DNA of 64,000 nucleotides, from NCBI RefSeq assembly GCF_963517015.1, contig NZ_CAUQDV010000001.1, positions 2,486,001-2,550,000 of the forward strand, given 5' to 3'. Each line of letters opens with the position of its first letter. Position 1 is the first letter of the stretch. Of this stretch, positions 15,805-24,733 are shown piece by piece. Below the pieces are notes generated by a model, which had not been told where the DNA came from, searched no databases, and was given only the letters and a program-made list of their open reading frames with translations. This DNA is from an uncultured Devosia sp. Its GTDB lineage: Bacteria > Pseudomonadota > Alphaproteobacteria > Rhizobiales > Devosiaceae. The translations under genes were made by a program, and so were the position numbers.

Positions 15805-18543
15805 CTAATCGCGATCAACAGGTAGCTCGATTGCCGTCTTAATGACCGCGTCGAACAGGGCCGCCGCAACGGGATCGGCGCCCGGTGCTTCGCGGAGCAG
15901 ACGGAAGGTGGTGGCGACCGCGCCGCCCCGGCCGACCGGCTTTTCGACGAGGATTGCTGCGGGCTTGTGCACCCAGCCGACGACAATGCCGGCGTGGATC
16001 GTGCTGCCATATTCCCAGACGCGGAAGCCGGTCAGGAGGTGATGCGGCACGACACCCGAGAAGCTCAGGTCAAAGATCGGGCCGCCCGGAATGTTGGCAA
16101 AGGGGCCCTGGCGACGCAGCCAGGAGAAGCCGGCGATCCAGTCGCCACGCCAGATCGTGCCATCGCGCTCGACCAGGTTGATTCCCGGCAGATGCTGTTC
16201 GGTGCTGGCGCGGAACTGCTTGTCGTCGGCCACGATGCTGCGGTGAGGCAGCTCGCCATCCGGCATATCGGTGCGCAGGTTCTTGTTGGTCTCGGCCGAA
16301 CCGTCGGCCAGGATCACAAAGCGCGCGCCGGCATTCATCGCATCCGCATCGGCCCCATCGACGGCATGGCGCAGCTGCACGTCGCCATTGTCGACCACCT
16401 GATAGCCAAGGCCGCGCGCATAGTCGGCGAGCTTGCCATCCTTGGTGGAAATGGTCGGCAGGTTGCCCGTGTCGCGCTTGGCATAGACCGAAAGGTCCAG
16501 GCTGTTGCGGGCCAGGGTCTGGCCACCAGCCTCGAGCACGAAGTCAAGCTTCACCATACGACTCGCGCCGCTGGCCGGGAGGTCGAGCTTGAGCGTGCCC
16601 GGGCTGGTGCTGGATACGGGACCGGTCGCGGCAATGGCGACGGAGCCCGAAACTTCGCCCGACCAGCGCAGGGTGGCGCCTTCGGGAATGGAATTGCCAC
16701 CGGTTGCGATGGTGATCTCGACATCGAGCGCTTCGCCCTCATAGGCAGCATATCGCGCGGGACGGGACACGATCACCGTATCGGCGTTGATCTGGGCAAA
16801 GACGTCATGGAAAATGCGCGGATTGCGCTCCATGTCGAGCAGGCCATTGGCCTCCCAATGCACGTCGGTCAGCTCCGTAATCACGTAACCCATGATTGAC
16901 GGATAGCGGCGCATTTCCTCGATCTGGTAGCGCAGGTTCATGAACTGATACCACTGCACATTCTCGATGAAGGCATCGAAACTGCCGAAAGTCCGGTCGA
17001 GATCGAGCGCGGCAAAACGCGCCTCGACACCATGCGGCAAGGCAACGCCATCGCCCCAGGCCGCGCCGGTTTCGAACCAGTGTGGTTCGGACCCGTCTTC
17101 GCCACGGAGCTTTTTCGGATCCGGCAGGCCCCAGACACCGAATTCCGAGACGATCAGCGGTTCGTCGCCGCGCCATTCGGCATCGCCAAGCGACGAATAG
17201 GTCCATTTGGCATTGTTGGCGAATTGCTCGGTGATGTCGTCCCATTCCTGGCGGCGTTCGGGCACCGAGCGGTAATAGTGGTAGTCGTTGAGGTCGGACT
17301 TGACGTGGAAATTCGGGAAACAGGCCGAATTGTCGACCACAAGCCGCGTCGGATCCTCGGCCTTCAGCCAGTCATAGCTGTCCTTGAGCCACTGGCGATG
17401 CTCGGCATTTTCGACCAGCCGCGTGCCCCAGTCCTCGTTGATCAGGGTCCAGGCGATAATGGAAGGATGGTTGCGATCGCGCTTGAGGATGCCGATCAGC
17501 GTTTCGCGCATGCGGCGCGCGGCGCCGGAAGTGAAGTGATTGACGTTGGGCACCTCGGTCCAGACCAGCAGGCCCAGGCGATCGGCGACTTCGTAATAGC
17601 GCGGGTCTGGCACCTTGATGTGGCAACGAAGCGTGTTGAGGCCGAGATGCTTGGCCTTGCGTGCCTGGTCTTCGAGGAATTCCAGCGACGGCGCGGTATA
17701 GATGCCTTCGGGGTAATAATCCTGGTCGAGGGCGGCGCGCATGTAGATCGGCGCGCCATTGAGCAGGATTTTGCCGTCCTTGGTTTCGACGGTGCGGAAG
17801 CCGAAGGTCTCGACGCGCTGGTCGCTGCCGATGTCGACAATCAAAGTGTGGAGATTGGGCGCGTCGGGCGACCAGAGCTGGACGTCGGTGACGGTGAGCG
17901 TGGTGGTGCCCTGCCCGGCGCTGGCCTCGGCCACGACATTGCCCTTGGCGTCGCGAATGGACAGCTGAGCGGTTTTGCCCTGGGCCGCGGCGGAAAGAGC
18001 GAGCTCGACCTTGGCCATGCCGTGCATGTCGGCTTCGACAACCACGGATTCGATATGGGCTGCGTCGCGGGCTTCCAGCGTCACGGACTGCCAGAGGCCA
18101 CCGATGCGGCCATACCAGCTCATCTTGCCATGCGGCACTTCGCCGAAGGGGAATTCGGGATAGGCGCGATGGTCGGCCGTCGGCACGGTGACGCGGACTT
18201 CGATCTCGTTGTCGGGTTTGAGCGTATCGGCAGGCAGGACGATCTCAAAGGGCAAATAGGCGCCCTCATGGTGACCGATCACCGCGCCATTGAGCAGCAC
18301 CTCGGAATGGTAGCTGACGGCACCGAACTGGATGGCCACTTCGCGGCCAGCCCAATCCTGCGGCAGCGCGAAGCTGCGCTTGTAGACGGCCTTGCCGGCG
18401 CTATCGACCAGATCGGGGAATTCGGCCTGCCATGGCTGCGGGACATTGGCCTCGCGCCAGGGGCCCTCCTCGTGACGGAACTGCCAGACGCCGTCCAGCG
18501 ATACGCGTTGACGCGATGCCGCGCTAATCGAACCCATCTCCAC
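15805..18543 (-). CDS. Glycoside hydrolase family 2 protein
   Basis: 912 aa, no signal peptide, probably cytoplasmic. Domain order is that of GH2: N-terminal jelly-roll sugar-binding domain (about 10-165), immunoglobulin-like domain (about 170-265) and TIM barrel (about 270-580). The acid/base is Glu370 in INEDWG and the nucleophile is Glu467 in SEFGVWG. About 300 further residues form extra beta domains. GH2 enzymes are beta-galactosidases, beta-glucuronidases, beta-mannosidases or arabinosidases; which one cannot be told here. ATG 18537 (Met3) is an alternative start. It heads the sugar island and is divergent from the first lacI gene, so transporter and enzyme are probably co-regulated. 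Confidence 0.92.
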   Translation of the reverse strand: MEMGSISAASRQRVSLDGVWQFRHEEGPWREANVPQPWQAEFPDLVDSAGKAVYKRSFALPQDWAGREVAIQFGAVSYHSEVLLNGAVIGHHEGAYLPFEIVLPADTLKPDNEIEVRVTVPTADHRAYPEFPFGEVPHGKMSWYGRIGGLWQSVTLEARDAAHIESVVVEADMHGMAKVELALSAAAQGKTAQLSIRDAKGNVVAEASAGQGTTTLTVTDVQLWSPDAPNLHTLIVDIGSDQRVETFGFRTVETKDGKILLNGAPIYMRAALDQDYYPEGIYTAPSLEFLEDQARKAKHLGLNTLRCHIKVPDPRYYEVADRLGLLVWTEVPNVNHFTSGAARRMRETLIGILKRDRNHPSIIAWTLINEDWGTRLVENAEHRQWLKDSYDWLKAEDPTRLVVDNSACFPNFHVKSDLNDYHYYRSVPERRQEWDDITEQFANNAKWTYSSLGDAEWRGDEPLIVSEFGVWGLPDPKKLRGEDGSEPHWFETGAAWGDGVALPHGVEARFAALDLDRTFGSFDAFIENVQWYQFMNLRYQIEEMRRYPSIMGYVITELTDVHWEANGLLDMERNPRIFHDVFAQINADTVIVSRPARYAAYEGEALDVEITIATGGNSIPEGATLRWSGEVSGSVAIAATGPVSSTSPGTLKLDLPASGASRMVKLDFVLEAGGQTLARNSLDLSVYAKRDTGNLPTISTKDGKLADYARGLGYQVVDNGDVQLRHAVDGADADAMNAGARFVILADGSAETNKNLRTDMPDGELPHRSIVADDKQFRASTEQHLPGINLVERDGTIWRGDWIAGFSWLRRQGPFANIPGGPIFDLSFSGVVPHHLLTGFRVWEYGSTIHAGIVVGWVHKPAAILVEKPVGRGGAVATTFRLLREAPGADPVAAALFDAVIKTAIELPVDRD

Positions 18544-18695
18544 CCTCGGATTTATTAGTTATATATTTATCAAGATGACGCAGGGCGAAGCGCTTGGCAA
18601 GGGGTCACGTATCGATGCGCGAAATGCTAACAGTCTGCTAGCGATTTGGAGCCAAAGGTGGCTGCCGATCGAATGTGCGGTGACTGGGAGAAAGC
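18544..18695. promoter_or_regulatory. Divergent GH2 / lacI promoter region
   Basis: An AT-rich stretch at 18550-18578 (minus strand: TTGATAAATATATAACTAAT) stands out from its GC-rich surroundings and lies directly before the GH2 start. A second element, GCTAACAGTCTGCTAGC (18629-18645), is an imperfect palindrome before the lacI gene. Both are candidate operators for the LacI proteins encoded alongside; no binding evidence exists. Confidence 0.4.
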
Positions 18696-19718
18696 ATGGA
18701 AAAACGCGCCACCATGGTCGATGTCGCCGAGCTGGCCGGCGTATCGCAGGCCACCGTTTCGCTGGTGCTCAATGGCGTGCCCAATGCGCGCGTCTCCAAG
18801 GCGACGCGGCGACGCGTGCTCGAGGCCGCTGAAACCCTCGGCTATCGCCGCGGCAAGGCGCATCCGGTGCCCGAGGGGCGCAAGCGGGTGATCGGCCTGT
18901 TCCTCGACGAAGTCTCGACCACGCCCTTTGCCGCCGATTTCATCGAAGGCGCCCGCGACGAGGCGGCGCTGCAGGAGGTAACCGTTGCCATGTTCTGCAC
19001 GCGCGGCGATCCGGCGCTGGAACAGGCGGCGATCGACCTGCTGGTCGGGCAAAAGACCATCGGCATCATCTATGCCTCGCTGATGACGCGGCAAGTGACT
19101 GTGCCTGAAGCATTTTCCGAACTGCCCGTGGTGCTGCTCAATTGCTACGAGCGCAAGCTGCGCTATCCGTCCGTCGTGCCGGGCGACATTGTTGGCGGCT
19201 ATGTCGCGACGCAGACCCTGCTGCGCGCCGGGCACACCCGAATCGCCCATATGGCGGGCGAGTATTTCGTCGACGCGGCGGTCGATCGCGAGAAGGGCTT
19301 TCGCCAAGCCATGGCCGAAGCGGGCGTCGCAATCGACGAGGCGCTGGTGCAGCAAGGTGGCTGGACCATTCGCGCCGGACGCGACCGCGCCAAGGCGCTG
19401 CTCACGCTGCCCAATCCACCGACGGCCATCTTCTGCTTCAACGACCGCATGGCGATTGGTTGCTATGAGGTGGCGCGCAAGCTCGGCCTCGCCATTCCAG
19501 GCGATCTGTCGATCATCGGCTTCGACAATGAAGACCTGTCGGCCAATATGGATCCGCCGCTGTCCACCATGGTGTTGCCGCATGATGAAATGGCGCGCTG
19601 GGCGGTGGCCGAACTGCTCGACAGCTATAGCCAGGCCGACCAGGACGAGCGGCTGCAAAAGCTCAAGGTGGAATGCGAATTGATCGAGCGCGCCTCGGTG
19701 TCTCAGCCCAAAAGCTGA
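18696..19718 (+). CDS. LacI-family transcriptional regulator 1
   Basis: 340 aa. N-terminal helix-turn-helix (TMVDVAELAGVSQATVSLVLNG, about 6-27) with the hinge at about 45-60, then a periplasmic-binding-protein-like effector domain containing FCFNDRMAIGCYE and IIGFDNEDLS. It is divergent from the GH2 gene and is the natural candidate for sugar-responsive control of that operon. Its last 16 bases overlap the end of the second, convergent lacI gene. The two proteins are paralogues, sharing VVLLNCY/VLLLNCY, ELIER-SV/PLIERDSV endings and the DRxAIGCYE segment. Confidence 0.93.
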   Translation: MEKRATMVDVAELAGVSQATVSLVLNGVPNARVSKATRRRVLEAAETLGYRRGKAHPVPEGRKRVIGLFLDEVSTTPFAADFIEGARDEAALQEVTVAMFCTRGDPALEQAAIDLLVGQKTIGIIYASLMTRQVTVPEAFSELPVVLLNCYERKLRYPSVVPGDIVGGYVATQTLLRAGHTRIAHMAGEYFVDAAVDREKGFRQAMAEAGVAIDEALVQQGGWTIRAGRDRAKALLTLPNPPTAIFCFNDRMAIGCYEVARKLGLAIPGDLSIIGFDNEDLSANMDPPLSTMVLPHDEMARWAVAELLDSYSQADQDERLQKLKVECELIERASVSQPKS

Positions 19719-20794
19719 GGCTTTTCACGCGGCAAGGCGACGGAATCCCGCTCGATCAGCGGGCATTCGAGCTTGACCAGCGGGAAGCGCCCTGCCCCGA
19801 TGTCCAGCTCGTCGATCTGCTCGACAATCCAGTGTCCCATGGCCCGATGCGGCAGGATGGATGTGGTCAGGCGCGGATGGAGATGGCGCGAGATTTCCTC
19901 GTCGTCAAAGCCCACCACCGACATGTCGCGCGGGATGTGGAGGCCCGCTTCCTTGAGCGCTTCGTAACAGCCGATGGCCGTCCGATCGTTCTGGCAGAAG
20001 ATGGCCGTGGGCGGCTCGCCCAGCGCCAGCAGTTTGCGCGTGGCGTCATAGCCGGCGCTGGCGGACCAGTCGCCTTCCATCACCAGCGCCGGATCGAAGG
20101 GAATGTCGGCCGTGGCCAGGGCGCGGCGATAGCCCTTGAGCCGATCCTGCGCCGCCTCCATCCAGATTTCGCCGGTGATGGTGGCGATCCGCCGATGGCC
20201 CTTTTCGATCAGGTGTCGCGTGCTGCGCTGGCCACCGGCAATCTCGCTGGGCACGACCGCCGGAAATCCCTGGTCGGGCGTATAGCAATTGAGCAGCAGC
20301 ACCGGAATATCGAGCCCGCGCAGAGCCTGCGGCAGCTCCACCTCGCGGGTAAAAATGGTCATGTAGACCAAGGCCGAAACGCCCTGTTCGACGAAGGAGC
20401 GGATCAGCCCCGCCTCAAGCTCGGCATCATTGTGTGTCTGCGCCACCAGCACCATGTCACCAGCGGGCTTCGACGCCTGGGTCAGGCCCTCGATCGCCAC
20501 CATGGCCTCGGGACTGGTCGCCAGCTGATCGGCAATGAAACCGATGCGTCGCCCGGCAACGCTGGGGACCGTCGTCGAGGGTGAAACCACATAACCCAGG
20601 CGGCGCGCAGCCTCGAACACCCGCTGCCGCGTCTCCGAAGATAATTTTATCCCCGGGGCATGATTCAGTGCGAAACTGACGGTCGCCTGCGAGCATCCCG
20701 CTTCGCGCGCCACGTCGGTCATGGTCACCCGCCGGCTGCCGCCCCGCTTGTTTCGGGTGACCTGAAGAGGAGCAATGTCGACATGCTTGGTCAT
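19703..20794 (-). CDS. LacI-family transcriptional regulator 2
   Basis: 363 aa from ATG 20794; ATG 20815 adds seven residues and neither has a clear ribosome site. The HTH is TMTDVAREAGCSQATVSFALNH at about 22-43, after a basic N-terminal tail (TRNKRGGSRR) longer than in most LacI proteins. The effector domain shows FCQNDRTAIGCYE and VVGFDDEEIS. It converges on regulator 1 with a 16-bp overlap of the coding ends. Its own upstream region carries GCTAATACTTGATAATG (minus strand), similar to words before GH2 and the ATPase gene. Target unknown. Confidence 0.92.
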   Translation of the reverse strand: MTKHVDIAPLQVTRNKRGGSRRVTMTDVAREAGCSQATVSFALNHAPGIKLSSETRQRVFEAARRLGYVVSPSTTVPSVAGRRIGFIADQLATSPEAMVAIEGLTQASKPAGDMVLVAQTHNDAELEAGLIRSFVEQGVSALVYMTIFTREVELPQALRGLDIPVLLLNCYTPDQGFPAVVPSEIAGGQRSTRHLIEKGHRRIATITGEIWMEAAQDRLKGYRRALATADIPFDPALVMEGDWSASAGYDATRKLLALGEPPTAIFCQNDRTAIGCYEALKEAGLHIPRDMSVVGFDDEEISRHLHPRLTTSILPHRAMGHWIVEQIDELDIGAGRFPLVKLECPLIERDSVALPREKPQLLG

Positions 20795-21023
20795 TTCAGG
20801 CCCATGAGGAGGCATCCAGCTAATACACGGCGTACGATCATTATCAAGTATTAGCAGCGAAGATGAACGCATTCTGAACGGCAGAATGCTGCCAGCATGC
20901 TGCAAGATTGCTGGTGATTTGCCTGCGGTGCTTCCGTCGCGCGGGCGAGTCAGGCAATAGATGAGGGCTGACCGGCGCCGATGACGCCGGCTTGCGCAGC
21001 GTCATTTCACTTCAGGTTCGACC
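20795..21023. other. Gap between lacI 2 and a membrane-protein gene
   Basis: It holds the lacI 2 leader and a CATTATCAAGTATTAGCAGCG stretch (about 20839-20859) resembling the other island promoters. No gene or further structure is seen. Confidence 0.35.
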
Positions 21024-21551
21024 GTGTCCCAGGACTTTTCCGATCTGCTCAAGGTATTGGCCGTCGTGGCGCTGCTGTTTGCGGCCGGCACGCTGACCAT
21101 GCTCTATGTCATCCTGCTGCTGGCGACCTATGGCGCCAACCTGCCGATGGTGGGAAGCCTACCACTGGCAGCGCCGCCGGAAATGGTGCCGCTGCTGGCC
21201 GGAAGCCAGATCTTCAGCACCCTGGCCGCCGCCCATGTGACGGCAGTGGGCCTGGCGCTGATCGGGAATTTCAACACGCTGGACATGGCGCTGCTGATCG
21301 CGTCTAAGGCCGTGGCCGTGGTGATCACCGCTCTGCTCGGCTTCATCGGCGGGCATATGGTCTATCTGCAACTGACCGAAGGCACGGCCTTCACGCTCGG
21401 ACCGCTGACACCAACGGCCGTGGCGCTCGTCGCTTTCCTAGTGCTGTCGAGCTTTCTCAGCGTCCAGAACCTGCGCTCACTGGGCAATCTGCGCTTCGCA
21501 GTTGCGATCGCGATGATTGTGATGGGGCCGATGCTGCTGGTTTGGCTGTAA
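21024..21551 (+). CDS. Hypothetical integral membrane protein
   Basis: 175 aa from GTG 21024; no ATG or TTG fits better. Four to five hydrophobic segments are visible: about 10-34, a weaker one near 55-80, 88-112, 128-146 and 155-174. There are no charged catalytic motifs and I recognise no family. It stands alone between the sugar island and the repeat-flanked nuclease gene. Coding status rests on length, hydrophobic pattern and codon use consistent with neighbours. Confidence 0.65.
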   Translation: MSQDFSDLLKVLAVVALLFAAGTLTMLYVILLLATYGANLPMVGSLPLAAPPEMVPLLAGSQIFSTLAAAHVTAVGLALIGNFNTLDMALLIASKAVAVVITALLGFIGGHMVYLQLTEGTAFTLGPLTPTAVALVAFLVLSSFLSVQNLRSLGNLRFAVAIAMIVMGPMLLVWL

Positions 21552-21576
21552 GGGCCCCGAACCCATCCCGATACGC

Positions 21577-21708
21577 GGTGTCATCCCGGCCTTGAGCCGG
21601 GATCTTGAGATGTGTGGGCGGCCGCAAGGTGGTGGTGATCATCGCTGACACCTTGCGGTGGTGGCGATATCTCGGGATGGGCCCCGGCTCAAGGCCGGGG
21701 TGACATCG
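21577..21708. repeat. Family A palindromic element, copy 1
   Basis: It starts GGTGTCATCCCGGCCTTGAG and ends with the matching arm CTCAAGGCCGGGGTGACATC. Inner segments GCCGCAAGGTGG and CACCTTGCGG also pair. It has the MITE/REP-like shape shared with 22129, 31928, 48566, 61503 and 63191. It lies 68 bp upstream of the GIY-YIG gene and shares CTTGAGATGTGTGGGCGGCC specifically with copy 2 on the other side. Confidence 0.9.
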
Positions 21709-21776
21709 GGGGTGGGGTGAGCAGGGTGAAATGAACACAGCTTGCTGGCCTTCTAGTCCCGTGCTTGTCTCGCCGG

Positions 21777-22103
21777 ATGGCGCACGACTATGCGGTTTAC
21801 ATCATGGCCAATCGGCGGCGTGGAACGCTCTATATTGGCGTGACCAGCGATCTTCTTAGTCGTGTCTCTGAACATCGCGATGGCACGATTCCAGGTTTTA
21901 CCAAACGCTATGGTTGCAAGCATTTGGTCTGGTTCGGAGAGTTTGGCGATATCCGCGACGCCATTGACCATGAAAAACGGCTCAAGAAATGGAGCCGTGC
22001 ATGGAAGGACGAACTGATCGAGACGGAAAATCCGAACTGGCGAGACCTATGGTGGGACCTTATTGGTCCCCAGCCGAAAGGACCCTGGCCACCGAACCAC
22101 TGA
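21777..22103 (+). CDS. GIY-YIG superfamily endonuclease (COG2827-like)
   Basis: 108 aa from ATG 21777; a TTG four codons earlier is possible. The GIY-YIG pair is VYI at residues 6-8 and LYIGVT at about 18-23. The conserved Arg follows in LLSRVSEHR, and the catalytic Glu lies in DAIDHEKRLKKWSRAWK near residue 68. It is a single small domain with no DNA-binding extension. Such stand-alone nucleases are common in alphaproteobacteria and their function is unknown. The gene is enclosed by two family A repeats, 68 bp before and 25 bp after it, making a 688-bp cassette. Confidence 0.9.
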   Translation: MAHDYAVYIMANRRRGTLYIGVTSDLLSRVSEHRDGTIPGFTKRYGCKHLVWFGEFGDIRDAIDHEKRLKKWSRAWKDELIETENPNWRDLWWDLIGPQPKGPWPPNH

Positions 22104-22128
22104 TGCTCGCCAAACTCACCACACACTC

Positions 22129-22264
22129 GGTGTCATCCCGGCCTTGAGCCGGGATCCATCTTGAGATGTGTGGGCGGCCGCAAGGTCGTAGTGCTCAACA
22201 CAACCACCTTGCGGCCGTGGTGAAATCTCGGGATAGGCCCCGGCTCAAGGCCGGGGTGACATCG
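22129..22264. repeat. Family A palindromic element, copy 2
   Basis: Same architecture and same orientation as copy 1 at 21577. The left arm and the CTTGAGATGTGTGGGCGGCC segment are identical to copy 1; the centre differs. It fills the gap between the GIY-YIG gene and the end of map. Confidence 0.9.
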
Positions 22265-22310
22265 AGTATTTGGATGGGCTTTTGGACATTCGGACGCCGG
22301 AGGCAGTGAC

Positions 22311-23066
22311 TCAGGCCGCCAATGTCACCACGACGGCACCACGCGGTGTTGCCACGATGGTGTGTTCGTATTGCACGCAAGGCGCGCTGGGCTGGCTGAT
22401 GAGGGTCCATTCGTCGTCGTCGGACTTCTGGTCGGCCATTTTCCCACCAAGCGACAAAAACGGTTCGATGGTGAAGACCAGGCCGTTGGTCATGCGGCGG
22501 CGCTCGGTCTTGTCGGGCCAGGTGGAGATTTCGCCGGGATCGTCGTGCAGGCTGTTACCCACGCCGTGGCTGGCGAGGTTGCGGATCAGCGTGTAGCCGC
22601 CCTTCTTGGCGAATTTGCCGATGGCATTGCCGATATCGGCCAGCGGTGCGCCGGCCTTGACGGCATTGATGCCGGCCCACATGGCCTTCTTGCCATCGCG
22701 GCAGAGATTGACCAGGCGCGGGTCGCCCTGGCCCAGGATGTGAGATGAGCCGCAATCGGCGAAGACGCCGTCCTTGACCGCCGAGACGTCGATATTGACC
22801 AGATCGCCCTCCTGCAGCACCCGGTCGCCCGGAATGCCATGGGCGATCTCTTCATTGACCGAAATGCAGGTGGCGCCAGGGAAATTGTAGGTGACGATGG
22901 GAGCAGACTGCGCCCCATGTTCGGCCAGCAACCTGGCGCCGATCTCGTCGAGCTCGAGCGTGGTCATGCCCGGTCGCATGGCCGAGGCCATGGCTTCGCG
23001 GGTGATGGCACAGATGCGGCCAATGGCCTTGAGCTTTTCGAGCTGTTCTTCGGTCGTAATCGTCAC
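22311..23066 (-). CDS. map: Type I methionine aminopeptidase
   Basis: 251 aa from GTG 23066. It removes the initiator Met from nascent proteins. The five metal ligands are visible: Asp in NIDVSAV, Asp in VFADCG, His in ASHGVG, Glu in FTIEPF and Glu in QYEHTIV. The second motif, ADCGSSH, departs from the common GDTS-type wording. The GTG lies 4 bp after the pgi stop with an AAGG inside the end of pgi, so pgi and map are very probably cotranscribed; a longer frame running back into pgi is not real. A family A repeat follows. Confidence 0.95.
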   Translation of the reverse strand: MTITTEEQLEKLKAIGRICAITREAMASAMRPGMTTLELDEIGARLLAEHGAQSAPIVTYNFPGATCISVNEEIAHGIPGDRVLQEGDLVNIDVSAVKDGVFADCGSSHILGQGDPRLVNLCRDGKKAMWAGINAVKAGAPLADIGNAIGKFAKKGGYTLIRNLASHGVGNSLHDDPGEISTWPDKTERRRMTNGLVFTIEPFLSLGGKMADQKSDDDEWTLISQPSAPCVQYEHTIVATPRGAVVVTLAA

Positions 23067-23070
23067 GGTG

Positions 23071-24711
23071 TCAGGCCTTGTTGGCGAGGTAGTAGTTAAG
23101 CAGGCCCTGGGTGGAAGCGTCGTGGCCTTCGCCGCTCTCCTTGCCCTCGACCTTGGGTAGCAGCGCCTTGGCGAGCTGCTTGCCCAGTTCGACGCCCCAC
23201 TGGTCGTAGGAATTGACGCCCCAGATGACGCCCTGGGTGAAGACCTTGTGCTCGTAGAGCGCAACCAGAGAGCCCAGCGTCTCGGGCGTCAGCTGCTGGT
23301 AGAACAGAGTGTTGGATGGACGGTTGCCGGGGAAGACCTTGTGCGGGGTCAGGGCCTTGATCTGGGCCTTGTCCATGCCCTGCGCCTTGAGTTCGGCGAC
23401 GACCTCTTCCTCGGATTTTCCCAGCATCAGCGCTTCGGACTGGGCCAGGACATTGGCGACCAGCTTGTCGTGGTGCGGCGGCAGCGATTCATGCGGGCGG
23501 GCGGCGATCAGGAAATCGGCCGGGATGACGTCGGTGCCCTGATGGATCAACTGGTAGAAGGCATGCTGGCCATTGGTGCCGGGCTCGCCCCAAACGATGG
23601 GACCGGTGGACCAGCCGACCGGCTTGCCGGCCAGTGTCACCGACTTGCCATTGGACTCCATGTCCTGCTGCTGCAGATAGGCGGCAAAGCGGGACAGGCG
23701 CTGGTCATAGGGCAGCACGGCATGGGTCGAGAAACCCCAGACGTTGCGATACCAGACGCCGAGCAAAGCCATGATGACCGGCAGATTGTTTTCGAGCTCG
23801 GTCGAGAGGAAATGCCGGTCCATGGCATCGGCGCCCTGGAGGAATTTGGCGAAATTGTCATAGCCGACAGCCAGAGCGATCGGCAGGCCGATGGCGGACC
23901 AGACCGAATAGCGGCCGCCAACCCAGTCCCAGAAGCCGAAGATGCGATCTTCGCGAATGCCGAATTTCTGGCAGGCCGGGATATTGGTCGAAACGGCGGC
24001 GAAGTGGTTGGGGACGGCGTCTTCGCCCAGCGTGTCGGCGATCCAGTCGCGTGCCGAATTGGCATTGGTCATGGTTTCGTCGGTGGTGAAGGTCTTGGAC
24101 GCGACGATGAACAGCGTGGTCTTGGCATCGAGGCGCTTCAGCACGTCGTGGATATGGGCGCCATCGACGTTGGAGACATAGTGGGCGCGCAGGTCGGCGC
24201 GGGTATAGGGTTCCAGCGCCAGGGTGACCATGGCCGGGCCAAGGTCGGAGCCGCCGATGCCGATATTGACCACGTCGGTGAACTGGGCGCCGCCATGACC
24301 ACGGATTTCGCCGGAGCGGACGGCATTGGTATAGGTCTCGATGGCGGCCAGCACGCCGCGGACGTCGGGCATGACGTCCTTGCCGTCGACCGGCACCGGC
24401 TTGTCGCCCTGGTAGCGCAGGGCCATGTGCATGACAGCGCGATCTTCGGTGATGTTGATATGCTCGCCTTCGCACATCTGGTCGCGGCGTTCCTCGACGC
24501 CGGCGGCGCGGGCCAGATCGAACAGGGCGACCATGACTTCTTCGTCGATGCGGTTCTTGGAATAGTCAAGCAGGATGCCAGCACCCTCGGCCGAGTAGCG
24601 CTTGAAGCGGTTCGGGTCCACGGCGAACTGCACGCGCATGGGCTGCTCTTCGAGGCGCTTGCGATGCTTGTTCAGGCTCGAGAAGCTGGCCTTGCGTCCG
24701 GACTTTGCCAT
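23071..24711 (-). CDS. pgi: Glucose-6-phosphate isomerase
   Basis: 546 aa, normal for bacterial PGI. It interconverts glucose-6-phosphate and fructose-6-phosphate. The phosphate-binding segment NIGIGGSDLGP, the catalytic Glu in GEPGTNGQHAFYQL, the His in YQLIHQG and the C-terminal Lys in QWGVELGK are all present. It starts 22 bp after tgt and ends 4 bp before map. This glycolytic gene is in an unrelated tRNA-modification and N-terminal-processing string, probably for reasons of transcription only. Confidence 0.97.
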   Translation of the reverse strand: MAKSGRKASFSSLNKHRKRLEEQPMRVQFAVDPNRFKRYSAEGAGILLDYSKNRIDEEVMVALFDLARAAGVEERRDQMCEGEHINITEDRAVMHMALRYQGDKPVPVDGKDVMPDVRGVLAAIETYTNAVRSGEIRGHGGAQFTDVVNIGIGGSDLGPAMVTLALEPYTRADLRAHYVSNVDGAHIHDVLKRLDAKTTLFIVASKTFTTDETMTNANSARDWIADTLGEDAVPNHFAAVSTNIPACQKFGIREDRIFGFWDWVGGRYSVWSAIGLPIALAVGYDNFAKFLQGADAMDRHFLSTELENNLPVIMALLGVWYRNVWGFSTHAVLPYDQRLSRFAAYLQQQDMESNGKSVTLAGKPVGWSTGPIVWGEPGTNGQHAFYQLIHQGTDVIPADFLIAARPHESLPPHHDKLVANVLAQSEALMLGKSEEEVVAELKAQGMDKAQIKALTPHKVFPGNRPSNTLFYQQLTPETLGSLVALYEHKVFTQGVIWGVNSYDQWGVELGKQLAKALLPKVEGKESGEGHDASTQGLLNYYLANKA

Positions 24712-24733
24712 GGAATGAACCTTTTTGTGAACG

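Noticed and set aside
15798..15816. LacI-like operator TGCTAATCGCGATCAACA at the GH2 stop
   Set aside because: It overlaps the last codons of the GH2 gene (Val-Asp-Arg-Asp-stop), so the palindromic look may be chance; position is poor for control of GH2.
20981..21307. 108-aa alternative frame over the membrane-protein gene
   Set aside because: It is out of frame with the 175-aa multi-helix protein, which has the better hydrophobic periodicity.
21577..22264. CRISPR array or tRNA-like structure
   Set aside because: The repeats are palindromic, dispersed singly and not regularly spaced; no cas genes and no cloverleaf with a CCA end.
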